A stretch of 64,000 nucleotides of DNA from Leptidea sinapis (GCF_905404315.1 NC_066266.1:5215501-5279500); one strand, 5' to 3'. Positions 25,701 to 40,700 are shown, numbered from the stretch's first letter. Numbers and translations: made by a program. Notes: generated by a model from the sequence alone, not told the origin.

Positions 25701-28700
25701 GCATTTTAAATGTTTTTTTTATGTTATATAGGAAATAAGATAGGAAGATGCATTCATAGCATAACACTTTTCTCCCCCACAATCCAAGATAGATATTGTT
25801 GGTTAACGGCCGTTCCCAATATTCAGTCTATCTCTTACTTGAGATAAAAATCGTAACTATCGTTGACTTTTCTGTCCCAATAAACTTATCTGTAACTCAC
25901 CTTATCAGTACACGCTGTGTGTCGATGGGACGAAGTATTGCTTACTTGCGATAGAAGTTTGTATGGAAATTGCAATTCACGCGTCCCAATATAAGGCGAT
26001 AAGAATGACTTATCGGGTATATTGGGACAGCTTTAGATTATTGACAGCTAATTACTGACAGTAGAAGGTAGTAATTTATCTCTATCTGTAGATAGTATAT
26101 TCGGAACGGCCATAAGTAATTTAAAACAGATTATTTATATAAATTTTTTTGCTGGCGGAATATTTTTTATTAACAAGCCGAGTTGCGAGAATTTTTACAT
26201 TTCTTAACTTATATTTCATGTTTTAATAATTGTTATTGTCAGAATGCCCGAAGCCGTATTTTCACCATAATAGTTTAAATTGGGACCACTTCTGGGAGCC
26301 GAGACTCTTTTTTTTTTCAAGTTTATTTTTAAATTTGTTATTTGTTCGCAGGAGACTACTCTTTAGACATAAGGGATCTGTCTCTAGAAGACGACGGAAT
26401 CTACCAGTGCCAAGTTAGCTCCGGACTTAATGGTGTGTTCTGCTGTTATTTACTACAGTCTCTATTTTTATATTTATTGACCTCCCTTTCCTCTTTGAAC
26501 TTCTTATAAAAGTTGAGAAGAAATAAGAAGTTAAGTGATAATTATGGCGTATGTTTTTTAAAAACGCCGGAGTATTTACAAAAACGTAACGGGCACTTTT
26601 GTAAGATTTTGTAAGCGAAAATGGCATAAAAGTTCAATACCCTAAATTGATTGTAAAAGATTATGAAAGGGAATTTCTTGCGAAATCCCCATTTTGGATA
26701 AACGACAAAGATTAATCTTTAAAAAAGTAATAAAAACAATTAGCTTCATTGTGTGTTTCCTACCGCATTATCACGGGGAGTATTTCGAACAGCTGTTTTA
26801 CCTGATACTTGCCAGCAAATCCCAACTTCGCATGACACGCTACAAATCGAAAAGGAGGACAAACGAGTATACGCGTCACCTAGTGTTAAGTGATCACTGC
26901 TGCCCATATTCTCTTGCAACACCAAAGAAACTACAGGAGCGTTTCCGGCCTTTAAGGAAGGCGTACGCGCTTTCTTTGACGGTATCCATGTCGTATCGTC
27001 CCACAAACACCGCATAAGGAAGCTCATTCCAGAGCTTTGTAGTACGTGGAAGAAAACTCCTTTAAAAACCGCACTGTGGAGGACCGCCACACATCCAGAT
27101 GGTGGGGATGATATCCTTATTTGTGGCGTGTCGTGCGAAGGTGGAATTGGGCGGCAGGAATCAGGTGAAACAGCTCTTCGGAACACTCCCCGTGATATAT
27201 GCTTGTATATAAATTGAAATTATACATTGAAATTTATTTAATTCTTGTCCACATTGGTTGTGGTGCAGTAGACATATGAGTTACCAGAGGCTTGGTTGCT
27301 GAAGTATGATACAAATGGTCTAGTTGACCAGCTAACGTTTCAAATTTGCGTGACGGTGTGCGCGTGCATCGTAAAATTCACTCTGAAAATTGTTCCCTAA
27401 CACGCCAAAATAATTATAGCTTCAATAATGAATATTTGGAGTTCAACATTGAATTGTTCGCAGGTGAACCAGCAATTCGTTCAAGATATGCACACCTCTC
27501 AGTACTGGTAGCACCGGAGCCACCACGGATAATCCAGGGTGCCTTCATAGATGCCACTGAAGGTGAACCCATAGATATTGAATGCGTCTCGGAAGGTGGA
27601 AAACCTGCTGCTGAAGTAAGTTACCTGAATACAATGTTTGAACGATTTTTTAATGTGAAACATCTATTAACGCCATTCGGCAGTAAATTAATTAGCTTTC
27701 CGTATGATGTCATCTGATGACTTACGGTACGCAGACGTGGTCGCTAACTATGGGCCTTATGAGAAAGCTCATGGTCGCTCAGAGGCTAATGGAGAGGGCT
27801 ATGCTCGGAGTTTCCCTGCAAGATCGAATCAGAAATGAGAAGATCCGTAGGAAAACAATGTTATTGACATAGCCCAAATGATAGCGAACCTGAAGTGGCA
27901 GTGGGCAGGGCGCATAGTTCGACGGACAGATGGCCGTTGGGATAGTAAAGTCCTCGAATGACGACCATGTGCCGGAAGACGCAGTGTTGGTCCCTACAAG
28001 GTGGACCGACGATCTGGTCAAGGTAGCCGGAATACGTTGAATGAGGGCAGTGCATGACCGATCGTCGTGGAAATCTTTATGAGCGGCCTTTGTCCAGCTT
28101 TTGATTATACGTGATTCTCGCGGGATTTGTGAAATACTTAATTTAACGTCGATTTATTTTGGTTTACACTCGCGGTTTAGTTTGGTTTACACTCGCGTTA
28201 TTCAAAGAAAATACTACATGTAAGACTGTTTACATACAAAACTTTCATTACAATTAAAGATCACTGTGGTGACATGACGTACTGACATCATCATCATCAT
28301 CATCATCATCAGCCGGAAGAAGTCCACTGCTGGACAAAGGCCTCCCCCAAAGATTTCCACGACGATCGATCCTGCGCTGATATGTTTCCTGGCTCCTCCC
28401 ACTTGCTTGGACCCAAATCATTAATAAATCTTATTTATTTTTATTTAAATATTTTTGTAATGAATGTTTTCGAATATAGATAACGTGGGTTGACGGATAC
28501 CAGAACGTAATTAAGGATCAAGTTACCAACAAAGTTGAACTGATGTCCGACGAACAAAGGTATAGGACGAGGTAAATATCATGCTTTTATAATTTTTTTA
28601 ACCTAATTAATTTTTTGCTTTCTTATTTGGTAATATTTAACCAGTTTGTTTCTTTTTACTCAACACGAAATAAGCATTGAATTTTAATCAATTTGGTAAA

Positions 28701-31700
28701 ATATAGGGATATAAAATTATATTTAATCATATATGATTAAATATCTTATAAGAATGTAAAATATATTTATCTTAAATAACAGATCGGTGTTGCGGCTATC
28801 TCCCAAAAAGTCTCACCATAACCAGACAATCACATGTCAAGCACAGAATACAGCAGACCGAGCGTATAGAATGGCCACTGTACATATAGAGGTAAGTGTC
28901 ATAGAATGGACACTGTACATTATAGAGGTATGAGTAATAGGATGGCTTCTGTACAGTGTAGAGGTATGAGGTATAGGGTATAGGATGGTCTATACGATAT
29001 AGATTGTATTGTATGATTCATAGGCTCGACATTGTACATTATAGGATGAACACTGTAAATTAAATTGGCATGAGTGATAGATTGGTCACTGTACATTTTA
29101 GAGGTAAGAGTCATAGAATGGCCGCTGTACATTTTAGATGTATGAGTCGTTGGATGGACACTGTACATTTTAGATGTATGAGTCGTTGGATGGACACTTT
29201 ACATTTTGGATGTATGAGTCGTTGGATGGACACTGTACATTTTGGATGTATGAGTCGTTGGATGGACACTGTACATTTAAGATGTAAGAGTCATACGATG
29301 GACAGTGTTATTATAGAGTTAAGAGTCACCAATCCATACATGAGTAATAATGTAGAAGTGAAAATCAAATTGAGTGTTGTGTAGAGAATAATATAATATA
29401 ATACTGATTGTTGTATTATTAATATTGATATTCATAATGTTCTTAATATCGCCAGGTTAAATACGCACCGAGTATAAACATTAGTGTGATATCTGGTGCT
29501 GACAATGACTGGATGCCAGAAGGAAGTGAGGTCAGATTCCAATGCAACGTAGATGCAAACCCTAGAGCCCAGGTCTATCGATGGTATATCAATGGTGCCC
29601 CAGTGGTTGGTGACTACGCTGAGGAAATGGTAAGTGAAAGTCTTGAGTTCTAACTTTGCTAGAAGTGATATGATATCGCTGTAAAGTTTTGGAAATAAAC
29701 CGGGTTCCGTACTAGATAAAAAACACTATGTACTTAAGAAAAACGAAGCGAGGTAACTAGTCCGTCTTGTCATTAGAGTTACGTTAATTAATAAGTTAAT
29801 TAGGTTAATTAAGTGGAAGGCAAAAGACCGTGCAGAAGCTCACCCAAGCGATGGACCAACAAAAACAAATCTATTATTGGTCTCTAGATACCTACACTTG
29901 AATATTGAGAATAAGATTTAAAATCACTTATGAACGTCAAAACTTCTATCCATTCCAAATAGTATGCCTCACGCGGGCTTTTATAAAAATATGGATAACA
30001 ATGTAATATCGTAGAATAATAATGTATTATTTAATATTCTCAGGGTGTTCGCTCCATTCGCAGTCTGTGATATCATTAAGAAAATCATTTATGTTATAAC
30101 AGCCTTTACCCCACAAACGTTGTTTAACAATTCTTTTAAATTTCGTGTTATGTACATTTTCTAGGATCATGTTGTAAGAGCTTATAAAAGACTTACTAAC
30201 TCGACTTAACCGAGTTGTAGGTATAAAAAGTTTATATTTGTTCCTCGTGTTAACATTATGAGTATCTAGTAAATTTCTTAATGTGCTTATCAAAAATCAA
30301 AATCTTTTCAGCAAAAGTCAAAATGTTTATTTCTTTCAATTTTGCTCGCAGTGATTCTTAAGGACATAGGTAATGCGATTAGCTCCTTCCTCTTTTAAAT
30401 TTTTAAAAAATATTTTGTGGAAGTAAATCCAGCGATATTTATCTTCTCGGAAAGCGCTATCGTATGACAAGCACTGGAATGCAAGTGCTTGAAAAAAAAA
30501 TTTGTTATAATACATTACTAACATCGCTTAGAAGGAAAACTTATCTGAAAATCTTTTTGTCACTCGTTCTTCATTTGTTATCACTGGACAATTTTACACT
30601 TAGAGAATTTATAGGTCTAGAATCTAGACAGACTATGACAGCCGTGAAAACGTCGATAAAAATTTGTGTTTAGAACTAACCATTTTGAGAAATTCACGCA
30701 CACTAACACAACGTGTCAAATCGCGACTCACGCACACTAAACTAATATTCCTGGCCTGTTTTAATTGGTTGTCTAGCAGCAAGAAACTATCTAAACGTAT
30801 TAAATATCTAAACTTTTACATGTGAATTTCAACATCGACTTCGTCAACCCTAGCAAAGTTATATACAGGCTCTGAGTTAAATATAAAATCGAAACGAAGC
30901 CTAAAGCAATTTTCACAGGGATTTTTCAAATGAGATCGTATTCCACGTAATTTATCACGCGTAAGCATAGCATATCACCTTATTTGATTGCTTTTATTTT
31001 CTCGTTAACAGAACGCGTGCGTGGTTTTATCTAAAAATATATCTGGAATGGAATATATCTTAAAAGAAATGGGGATAATTGGATTTTCAATTGTTTTCTC
31101 ACTGAATAGGTTGAAGGTAAAAATTCTTCGTGTTTCATGTGTGCACTACGTAAAAATTTACTCTCCATCTTACGCGCCTAAAGATGCGTAACGAGATAAA
31201 GTTAAATGGATTTTTTTAAGTGCTGAACGCACAACATTAAGAGCGGTACCATCTGAAAGCTAAATTACTTTTTATGTCAAGAGACGCAGAAAACTCAAGA
31301 AATAATTACTTGAGAATAAACTGTTCAGATCCCACCCAAGTTAATAAAGCACCAAATAATTTACAATTTGCATAATCCTCTCGCCGTATTCCACATTAAA
31401 TTTTTGCAACAAAGACAAGGAAATAATTTTCATACCGAGTTTCTTACAAAATAAAATGGCACAGTGTAACCGTCCTCTCAAATTAACCGCATAACCGTTG
31501 CCCGCCTTTTCGTTTGTGGCAAGGTGAATTTTTCACGAGAGCTCTTCGTGTGCTCTGCTAGCCTAGTACTTGAGTTGGGTGAATTCTGGAAAACAGCTTT
31601 ATTTCGTGAATTCTCGAGGAAAAAGCAACAAAATATATTTATGTCATTTAAAAGCGAGTTTTTGGTTACTTATAAAGGAGTATTTATCGTTATAATGGGG

Positions 31701-34700
31701 AAACATTTTAATTGCGTACTACGCCACTATATACCATTCGTCATCATAAAATTTTAAATGCAGTCGAAGGGTAGTAGGAATAAATAGTTGATAGTTCATG
31801 ATTGGTTGTCGATGATGTCTAAAATGAGAAGATTATTTATTACATCCACTACATTTTCTTGGAACATATCGTTAAAGCACATTCATCGCCCAAAAAAATA
31901 CTTATCTTTATTTACAATACTATGACTACATGAAATTAAAACTATCATTACGTGAAAGCTAAGAATACTGGCAGCATTTTCGCGTTGGATAGCAAGGGTG
32001 ATACGTTGACCGTAATATTTTTTATATTTATTTGAATTATATTTAATTAAGGTACATAATAACATTATTATAAATATATGGAGAGGTAACAGTTAGCATG
32101 CTTATTTCCTAAAAAAATTTGCTTACTTATATATAAGTACCGCATTAACCGACATCAAAAAAGGAGGAGGTAACAATAATCGTAACAAGAATTAGATTAT
32201 TAATAATTAATTAGATTGAAAATATGCTATTATTTTTATACATTGAGTGCATATTATATCTATTGTTTTGCAATAGTGTTGTCGGTTTGCAAATTTGCAA
32301 TCGGTTGTTTTTTTTGTTATTTTTTTTTATTTGTAGTACCTACGCTACTAATATTTGTAATGATTACAATAACAGAAATTCACCTGAACTCACGCCGGAG
32401 CCATAATTTCGTAAATAATGATACAAATATAATATCTTTATCCAACGCACCGTTGAACGATAAAGCCTTTCGTATCATAAATTAGAGGCGAACCTGGTAA
32501 TCTCTTTTTCACGTGTGTAGAAACAGAAATATAACAGACAAATATAAAATTATTACTTAATCAGGTTTGTTTGGTATATGGAGTACCACACGATTAAAAA
32601 AAAATAAAAGGATTGCATTCCGGAAGTGCGGGTAGAAGTGAAAATTTGAACATTAACGTTGTGCATTTTTGAATATTTTCGAATGGTTAGGGAATAATTT
32701 CGCACAAATTGCTTTATCTATCAGTGTACTAGTATTTATGTGGTTAATTACAATATTCGTTTATTGCGCTATCGTACACAAAAATGACAATTTATTTATC
32801 AGACAAAATTTAATACATCAGAACTATTACAATTATTGTACAATAAAAAGTTTATTTCTGAGAAAAATCAACTTTCATCACTAATTTCGATCAGATGATC
32901 ATATTAGTTGGTATTTTAACATGAAATTATACAAAACAATCATATATCTCTCATTGCTAAGAAAGCGTTCCTAAGAAACGGTTTTCTTCGACCGTTATTA
33001 CTCCGACTTTAATCCGACTACCACGAAAAAGTCAAAAGTTTATGAGTGGCACTACAATTGCGCTCGTCACCTTCAGACGTAAGATGTTAAGTCTCATTTG
33101 CCCAGTAATTTCACGAGCTACGGCGCCCTTCAGACCGAAACACAGTAATGCTTACATATTACTGCTTCGCGGCAGAAAAAGGCGCCGTTGTGGTACCCAT
33201 AATCTAGCCGGCTATATAAAAAATCATTCTTTTACAAAGATATTTAAAAAGTTCATAGTGTTTTTTTTTGTACTGTGTCCTGACGGGAGTTTAACATTTT
33301 ATACCCATCCCAAGAAAAGTGTCGCTCAAGAAGATTACACTTCAAAAAAATTGTAATATGCATAAGTGCAATTCTTATATCATTGTAATTTTGACATTAT
33401 TCACAATATACTAATGTGGGGAAAAATACTTACTTAATTAATTCATATTATGATCAAATGTGTAGATAGAAACACAAAAAATACACATTCATATCTTATT
33501 TTTTATAAATAAAAATTGTATTCAACGACAGTGAATTAAACGCTCATATTAATTGAGAAAGTCTTCAGTGTGCTACGTTAGGTAATAATAAAAATATTCC
33601 GGTACAATAATAGAGGTTATTAGTTCGCTGGTATTTTTCGATGTTTCCAAAGCTATCACAGTTTATTCCCGCTGTATGTTAGATATAATTCTGTTTAGTA
33701 GTAAGATTTAGCTACATTTCTGAATACATGCAATGTATTATATATATATATCCATTTAACCTTTACGTACGTAAATATAGCACTCCCCTTGATCCAATAA
33801 GGCTCTATTAATCCCTGTTGTTTTATAGCATCTTTAGTTGGCAAGATATGAAGCCTCCATTGGTGTATGTCGTGTATCGTGTCTCTGTTTATTGCTTGGC
33901 TCCTTCGCTCTGGTGATATTTACTCTCATTGATGAGTCAACTGTTTCATAGCTGTTAATACAATAATAAGTGATTAATCCTAGATTAAGGATTGTTCTCC
34001 ACTGCGCTTTAACTAGATGCCGCAGGCGTAGTCGTAAAGTGCAGCAACTACGCTCATGTGGGCGTACCCGAGCCTGTCTCGAACAATGTGTGACGTGGCG
34101 TGCCACATGTTCTGGTAATTTTTGCTAATAATTGAAACTAAAATGCCAGGTTTGTAAAAGTAATACTATAACATATAAGAAAGACACTGGAATCATATAT
34201 CATCAGTAAGTATTTTGTATTTTATAAATTTTAATGTAAAATAACACGAAGCGTATGTTACAAAATTCGAAAGATGCCGTTGAGGGTCAAGATGCCACGC
34301 ACACAAGCATCTAGTTAATAGTTGCCGTAATAAAAAAGCTATTGTTCTTAGGTAGTGCGGTATCTACTTGGAGCGCAGTGGACACTAATCTTAATCTGAG
34401 CGTATTAATACACGTTTTTCATCTAAAATATATTTTACAAGCTGTTACCCGTTACCTACCAGTGTAACCATATTATTACCACATTATACATGAAATTATA
34501 CAAAACAATCTATATTTCTCATTGTTAAGAAAGCGTTCCTAAGAAACGGTTTTCTTCGACCGTTATTACTCCGACTTTAATCCGACTACCACGAAAGAGT
34601 CAAAAGTTTCTGAGTGGCTCTACAATTGCGCTCGTCACCTTCAGACATAAGATGAAGTCTCATTTGCCCAGTAATTTCACGAGCTACGGCGCCCTTCAGA

Positions 34701-37700
34701 CCGAAACACAGTAATGCTTACATATTACTGCTTCGCGTCAGAAAAAGGCGCCGATGTGGTACCCATAATCTAGCCGGCGATATAAAAAATCATTATTTTA
34801 CAAAGATATTTAAAAAGTTCATAGTGTGTTTTTGTACTGTGGTACCGATATGGTTATGTCTTGAGACCCTTGCCCTTTTTTTTTAAATATGCACCTCGCT
34901 CCTCGGTCATTATGTAACTTTTGGGTGAAAAATAAAATTAAAATTAGTTGTGTTGTCATAAATTTATCCATTATAAAAAATAAGTCTCTTTTTTATTTAT
35001 TTATTTATTGTCCAATTAGCACGGCTGTGCCACTTACACTAATTAGACGAAACACAAAAAGGAAAAATTACAAAAAAAAAGGAATATTAAAGAATAATTG
35101 AATTAATTATACATTTTCAATGTATAATACGACATGCCTTTAAGTGTAAACAACATTTACAATAGTGCCAAAGGAATAAAAAAGTTGAACAATTAAACAT
35201 AATAAAATTAAAGAAATAAAGAATTAAACTTAAAAATGATGATGAGAATTTACTTAATTACATTTCTATTATAAAAGAAGAGATTTATAAATATAACTTT
35301 ACAACAATTCCTTAATTTACTTCTATTTAAGGAAACTGTTTTAAATTTATTTATATTAACCGTATGAAAAAAGATTTTAATATGTGAGAATTTTTACAAA
35401 GCCAATAATTTTCAAAGGAGTATCAATGCCGAATATTTAACTTTTCCCGCTCCGAGCGCAATAAATTTCCGTTTATTCATCCATTCGCAACGTTGTGTTG
35501 CAAACTTTATTTTAAATATTAATGTTTTTGCAGATAATTTTCAATGTGTCCCGTAAGCACAATAAGGCGGCCGTAAAATGTGAAGTTAGCAACACTGTGG
35601 GGAAAAACGACGCCGTGCTACAACTGAATGTTACTTGTGAGTACAAATACTTTTTTAATTTATGACAGTAGCGACCCATATGGTTAATGACCCTGACTAC
35701 TGAGCTAGAGGTCCCGGGCTTTAATCCCGGTAGGTGCAATCATTTATATGATGAATATTTGTATTTATGTATGCTTTAAGTAAGTATGTTTTAATCTCAA
35801 CGTATTTATTCAAACAAAACAAATCTTATAACTATATTTTTTAAAATACTACATAAATAACTACATAAAATAGAAAATATCATTACGTGGAGGCGTACTA
35901 AGAATACTAACAGCATTTCCGCGTTGGTAAGTACAATGTTTTAAATATATCGTTGTCTTATACCAATAGTACAGGCTATGCCTAGTTTGTGGCAAGATAA
36001 TATGTGTAAAAGTGTGTCAATAGTATTAAAAAAATGTAGAGACCGGATGACCTGCCTTTAATAATAATAATAATTAAATTTATTGCTATTTTTTTTATTA
36101 TTGAAACGTATAAGTAGTAGGCGTAGTCGCAGGCAACTTCTTGTTGATCATGTAGTAAAAGTCTATTTAAAAAAAGTAAGGATATCCCAAGATATTACAA
36201 CGAATCTAATTTTACAGATCCACCGTCATTCCGAACGCGACCTCAGAACATAGAAGCAGAGATGGGCTCCAGTGCAACCCTGAGTTGCGATGTTGAAGGT
36301 TATCCTCAGCCAGAGATCAGATGGATCTTCCACGAACCTGGTCGGATCGGGGTAAGCGACTGTTTTAAACAATTTTAACCATATAAATATTAATATCATA
36401 AGTACAATGAGGAATCTGCTAGAAACTGTCACATTCATAATGTTAACACGAGGAACTAACATAAACTTGTTATGCCTACTACTCGGTTAAGTTGAGTTAG
36501 TAAGTTTTTAATTGGGCGATGTATGTGCTTCTACAATATGATCACAGAAAATGTACAAAACAAATGTGTTACGAAATTTAAAAGAATTGTTAAAAAAACG
36601 TTTGTGTGGGAAAGGTTACTATAGCATAAACGATTTTCTTAATGACACTACAGACTGGGAATGAAGCGAACACCCTCAGGCTCTTATGTTATAAATGTTT
36701 ATTGTACGATATCACATTGTAATCCATATTTTTATATATAAAAAAAAGCCCGCTGAGTTTCTTGCCCCCGTTCTTCTCAGGTCTGAGGTAGTCTATTTTG
36801 AATGGATAGTAGTTTTTGACGTTTTTGGTAGTTTTTGACGTTTTTCAATAAGTGATTTTGAATCATAATATTTGAATTTGAATTAGAAGGTTTTAGAAAT
36901 CACGTATCATACACCTCACAGGTTACTTGTGGACCACCAGCGAGTATTAGTAGTGATTTTGTGAGTTTCAGCAATATATTATATTTCATCGGTAAGTTTT
37001 TTTTTTAAACAAACTGTAAGTTTTTTAAATAAAATCATATATATGCGATATTTTCTCTCACCATCCCTCCCTTAATATTCTGCGCGTTTCTAGCGTAAGT
37101 AGCAATGTAATAAAAAGAATAAACTTCAAAGTAAAGCTAAAAAAATACAAAATAGATACACAAATAAAATTTGAAAACCAAAATTTTATGAACGATGCGG
37201 GTTTCGAACCCATGACCTCCGAAGAACGTTGAAGCCACAACCTGAGAGTTGAACAAACCAAATAGAATTTTATAACAAGGCGGTACTTGAACAGTTAGCT
37301 CAGTTGGTTAGAGCACCGGCACGGAACGCCGGAGGTCGTGGGTTCGAATCCCGCATCATTCATAAAATTTTGTTTATCAAATTTTATTTATGTATTAATC
37401 CTAGAAGTGAGGGCTATCACTTAAAAAAAAAACGACATAGTCTTTACAAAATAGATGCTACCAGGAAAACCTATGAAGTATATTTTAATATTACCACTAT
37501 TTGTTATTAAGCCTTAAGGCTTACTTAAGTAATGAAAATAATTATTGTAATGCGAACTTACCGCTCGCACATAAACCTTAGCGGTTTTGCGAGTATCTCC
37601 TTAGTAATGTATATATATTAAGATAATTTTGTTCATTAAATAAAATAAAATAAAAATTGATTATCTTTGTAAGGTAAGTAACTTAAAATTAGTTGTTGTT

Positions 37701-40700
37701 CTCCTCAATAAATTAACAAAGACAGAAAACCAAACAATTCAAACAATATTGTGTTAATAAAGATGTGAGGTGATCACCTAATTGCGAGTGAGCAAACAAT
37801 ACTTACATACGAAGTATATCTTTATATTTAACTTTAAAAATATATTGAAGATAGATAAATATTAATATTTTTATGTGTTTAACATTTTTTATACTGAAGT
37901 AGTGACCCTGGCAAAAAACCGAAATAATAAATATATTATGTATTATTTCAAAATAGAGCGTACACCTTCCTTAGAGGACGGCAACGCTATTGCAAGATTA
38001 TCTGGGCGGCGGTGATCACTTCACACCAGGTGACCCGTACGCTCGTTTGTCCTCCTTTTTCCATAAAAAAAATTGATGAACTGCACATAAAAAATCAAAT
38101 TCACAACCTTAGGGGCAAAATTGTGAAAAATACCAATATTGGTGTAAATTAATTTGTAACCAGAACCTAATGTATGAAATCTTATGTATCTTACTTTGAA
38201 AACTGTGGTTTTTCAATTAAACGTTTCATTATCTTAGGATCGAAATAAGAAAAAACCCTTCTTGGTACCCTGTTATATCATTTAAGGAACCATTTTGCAA
38301 GATGTTAGGTTAGTAGCCCCAGAGATATAGGGTGACAATTGACGTATCAGTCAGTAATGACAATTAATTTAATATGTGTATATATATCTGTTAAGAGGTT
38401 CATTTAAAGTCATAAGGCCCATGCACTCAAACAATTAATTAATATTACTTTAAATAGCAGTTATTTATATCTATCAAGATTACGAAACAACCTTATAAAA
38501 TATAATTAATTTGAAACATTTACGAGTTACATATTTTAGATTTCTGTTTTATCTTTACGCATTTAATTGGGGACCAGAGATTGGCTTGCCCCAAAAAGGT
38601 AATAAAATTTTTACTGCGATACAAGTTGAACACATAAATAGTTTTGTTTACAAGACGAATAAATACTTAATGTGATTCAGCTGGTTTTCACTGTTTTTTA
38701 CGCGGTGATGTCATTAATTTGAAGTTTTAAAATGATTACCTACTGCATCGTTTTACGTGAATTAAATTTTGCTTTTTGAATTGGTGTCTTGGTATATCTG
38801 TCGGTATAAAGTTAGATATATATTATTTTATACTGTGTAGTAATTTTAAGACTCGAAAGCGTAAAAAATTGTTGAAGTGTGAATCGCTCAGGAAGGGTTC
38901 AGTTTCTACTATTTATTGGTATTTATAGTTTACTAGCTGACCCCTGTTCTGTATATAAAAAAAATACTGTTTTATAGGAATTTGCCAAAAATATTTCAAA
39001 ACATAACGTATGCTCCTTGTTGTTATAATGAAATTGTTTCACAGCCGAACTGTCAAACTGTGCGTCACGAAATTCTCTCATAGAAAATATATCCATACAA
39101 AACAAATATTGAAAATAAAAATAATTATGGGTCCCAGATCGAAATAAAAACTATCCTATCTCTCAAGGTGGAGCAAACTGCACTCCATTAAGTAATCCCC
39201 ATAAAAATCCGTTCATTAGTTTAGGAGTCCATCGCGGACAAGCAACGTGTCACGTAATTTATATATATTAAGATAATAAAATAAACAAATACAGATATAA
39301 TAGAAACTCCCATGAATGTAAAATTGCATTTATCGCCTCAATACTACCACTAAATTATGATAATACTGCGTTACGACACACACACAAACAAACACACACA
39401 CACGCTTTGTCATATTTCATAAAGTTCTCAAAGTATGTTATTTTAAGACTATTATTTTACTATTATTATCACATATGCCATCGAGCATCATCCCTTATTC
39501 TATTTTTAATAATTATGTAATAAACTTTTTTTTTTTTTGACTTGCATGACGTTGTCAGTCAGCTATTAAATTAAAAAAACTGTTAGTACAAGACGGACGC
39601 GCACACTAAGTGATTCAAGACCTATAACACAGTACGCTAAAAACACTTTTTTTTTTAAATTTACGTACCGGCAACTTTAGAATTCACCATCTTTATTTTT
39701 ACAGAGTATACCCTAATGATGCTGAAAGCTCACGTCAGGAATAAATTCCCCTAAAATGACGATATTTCGTCGAATGCTAAAACCATTTAAATACAGCTTA
39801 ATATACAGAAATACAGTGGACGTCTTCCAGCTGATGATAATGATGATACACAAATATATTTGAAAACAACATTTATGAACGATAAGGGACTCGAACCCGC
39901 GACCTCTAGCGTTACGTACACCAATTCAAAACAAATTTATGTGTGTAATTAATCCCAGAAGTGAGATTTATCACTTTTTAAAACATAAGAAATTGTACAG
40001 CTTAATATATTAAAATATAATACTCATGAAGGTACAAACCGCTCTCTCACAAAATGAGTAAAAACTGGCTTACAGGACGTTAAGTAGAGAAGTAGGTTTA
40101 CACTCTGTCAATTTTACATCTAACTATGGCAGTTTGAGATAAAATGCGCTGACTTATATACGGCTCCTTTTCAAAGGGCGTCACCCTGCTAGATTATAGG
40201 TACCACAACGGCGCCTAATTCTACCGTGAAGCAGTAATGTATAAGCATTATTATGCTTCGGTCTGAAGGTCGTAGCTAATGAAATTACAGAGCAAATGAG
40301 ACTTAACATCTTATGTCTCAAGGTGACGAGCGCATTTGTAGTGCCGCTCAGAATATTTGGGTTTTTCAAGAATCCTAAGTGGCTCTGCATTGTAATGGGA
40401 TGGGCGTATCAGTTACCATGAATTGAACGTCTTGTCCCTTATTTTCATAAAAAAAGTGTACCTAATAACGATGGTAGGGGATCTTATTGAAAATCGACGT
40501 ATCTTCATTCCATAACAAATTTGTACAAAGATATAAAATCTGACACATGAAATGAAGTAGCTCCAATTTATAGTTTTAGTTAGATTTAGTATCCAACTTT
40601 TATTTCCACACTGTTTTTGAGTTTTGAGAGTTGAACAAGACATGTACCAAGATTTACGGTTGACGCGTCACTCGGAAGGTGTGTTCAGCTGATCGTAAAA

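Noticed and set aside
26746..27186. 146-codon minus-strand gene
   Set aside because: It is the decayed 3' coding end of a family C LINE present in several other copies.
27346..27717. 123-codon independent ORF
   Set aside because: Its middle is kirre/rst exon 4. The upstream part is transposon sequence and the downstream part is intron.
28286..28310. CAT repeat as a coding poly-Met/His tract
   Set aside because: It is the microsatellite tail of an RTE LINE 3' end.
29070..29384. 104-codon open frame with repeated CMSRWMDTVHF motif
   Set aside because: It is a translation of the 36-bp minisatellite, which stays open because the unit is a multiple of three. The opposite strand is open for the same reason.
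32216..32485. Small membrane protein
   Set aside because: The hydrophobic translation comes from a T-rich intron; there is no conserved motif, and overlapping frames give equally hydrophobic peptides.
37293..37365. tRNA gene
   Set aside because: A and B boxes are good, but the acceptor strands do not pair, the base before the anticodon is not U, and the sequence is part of a repeated foldback element.
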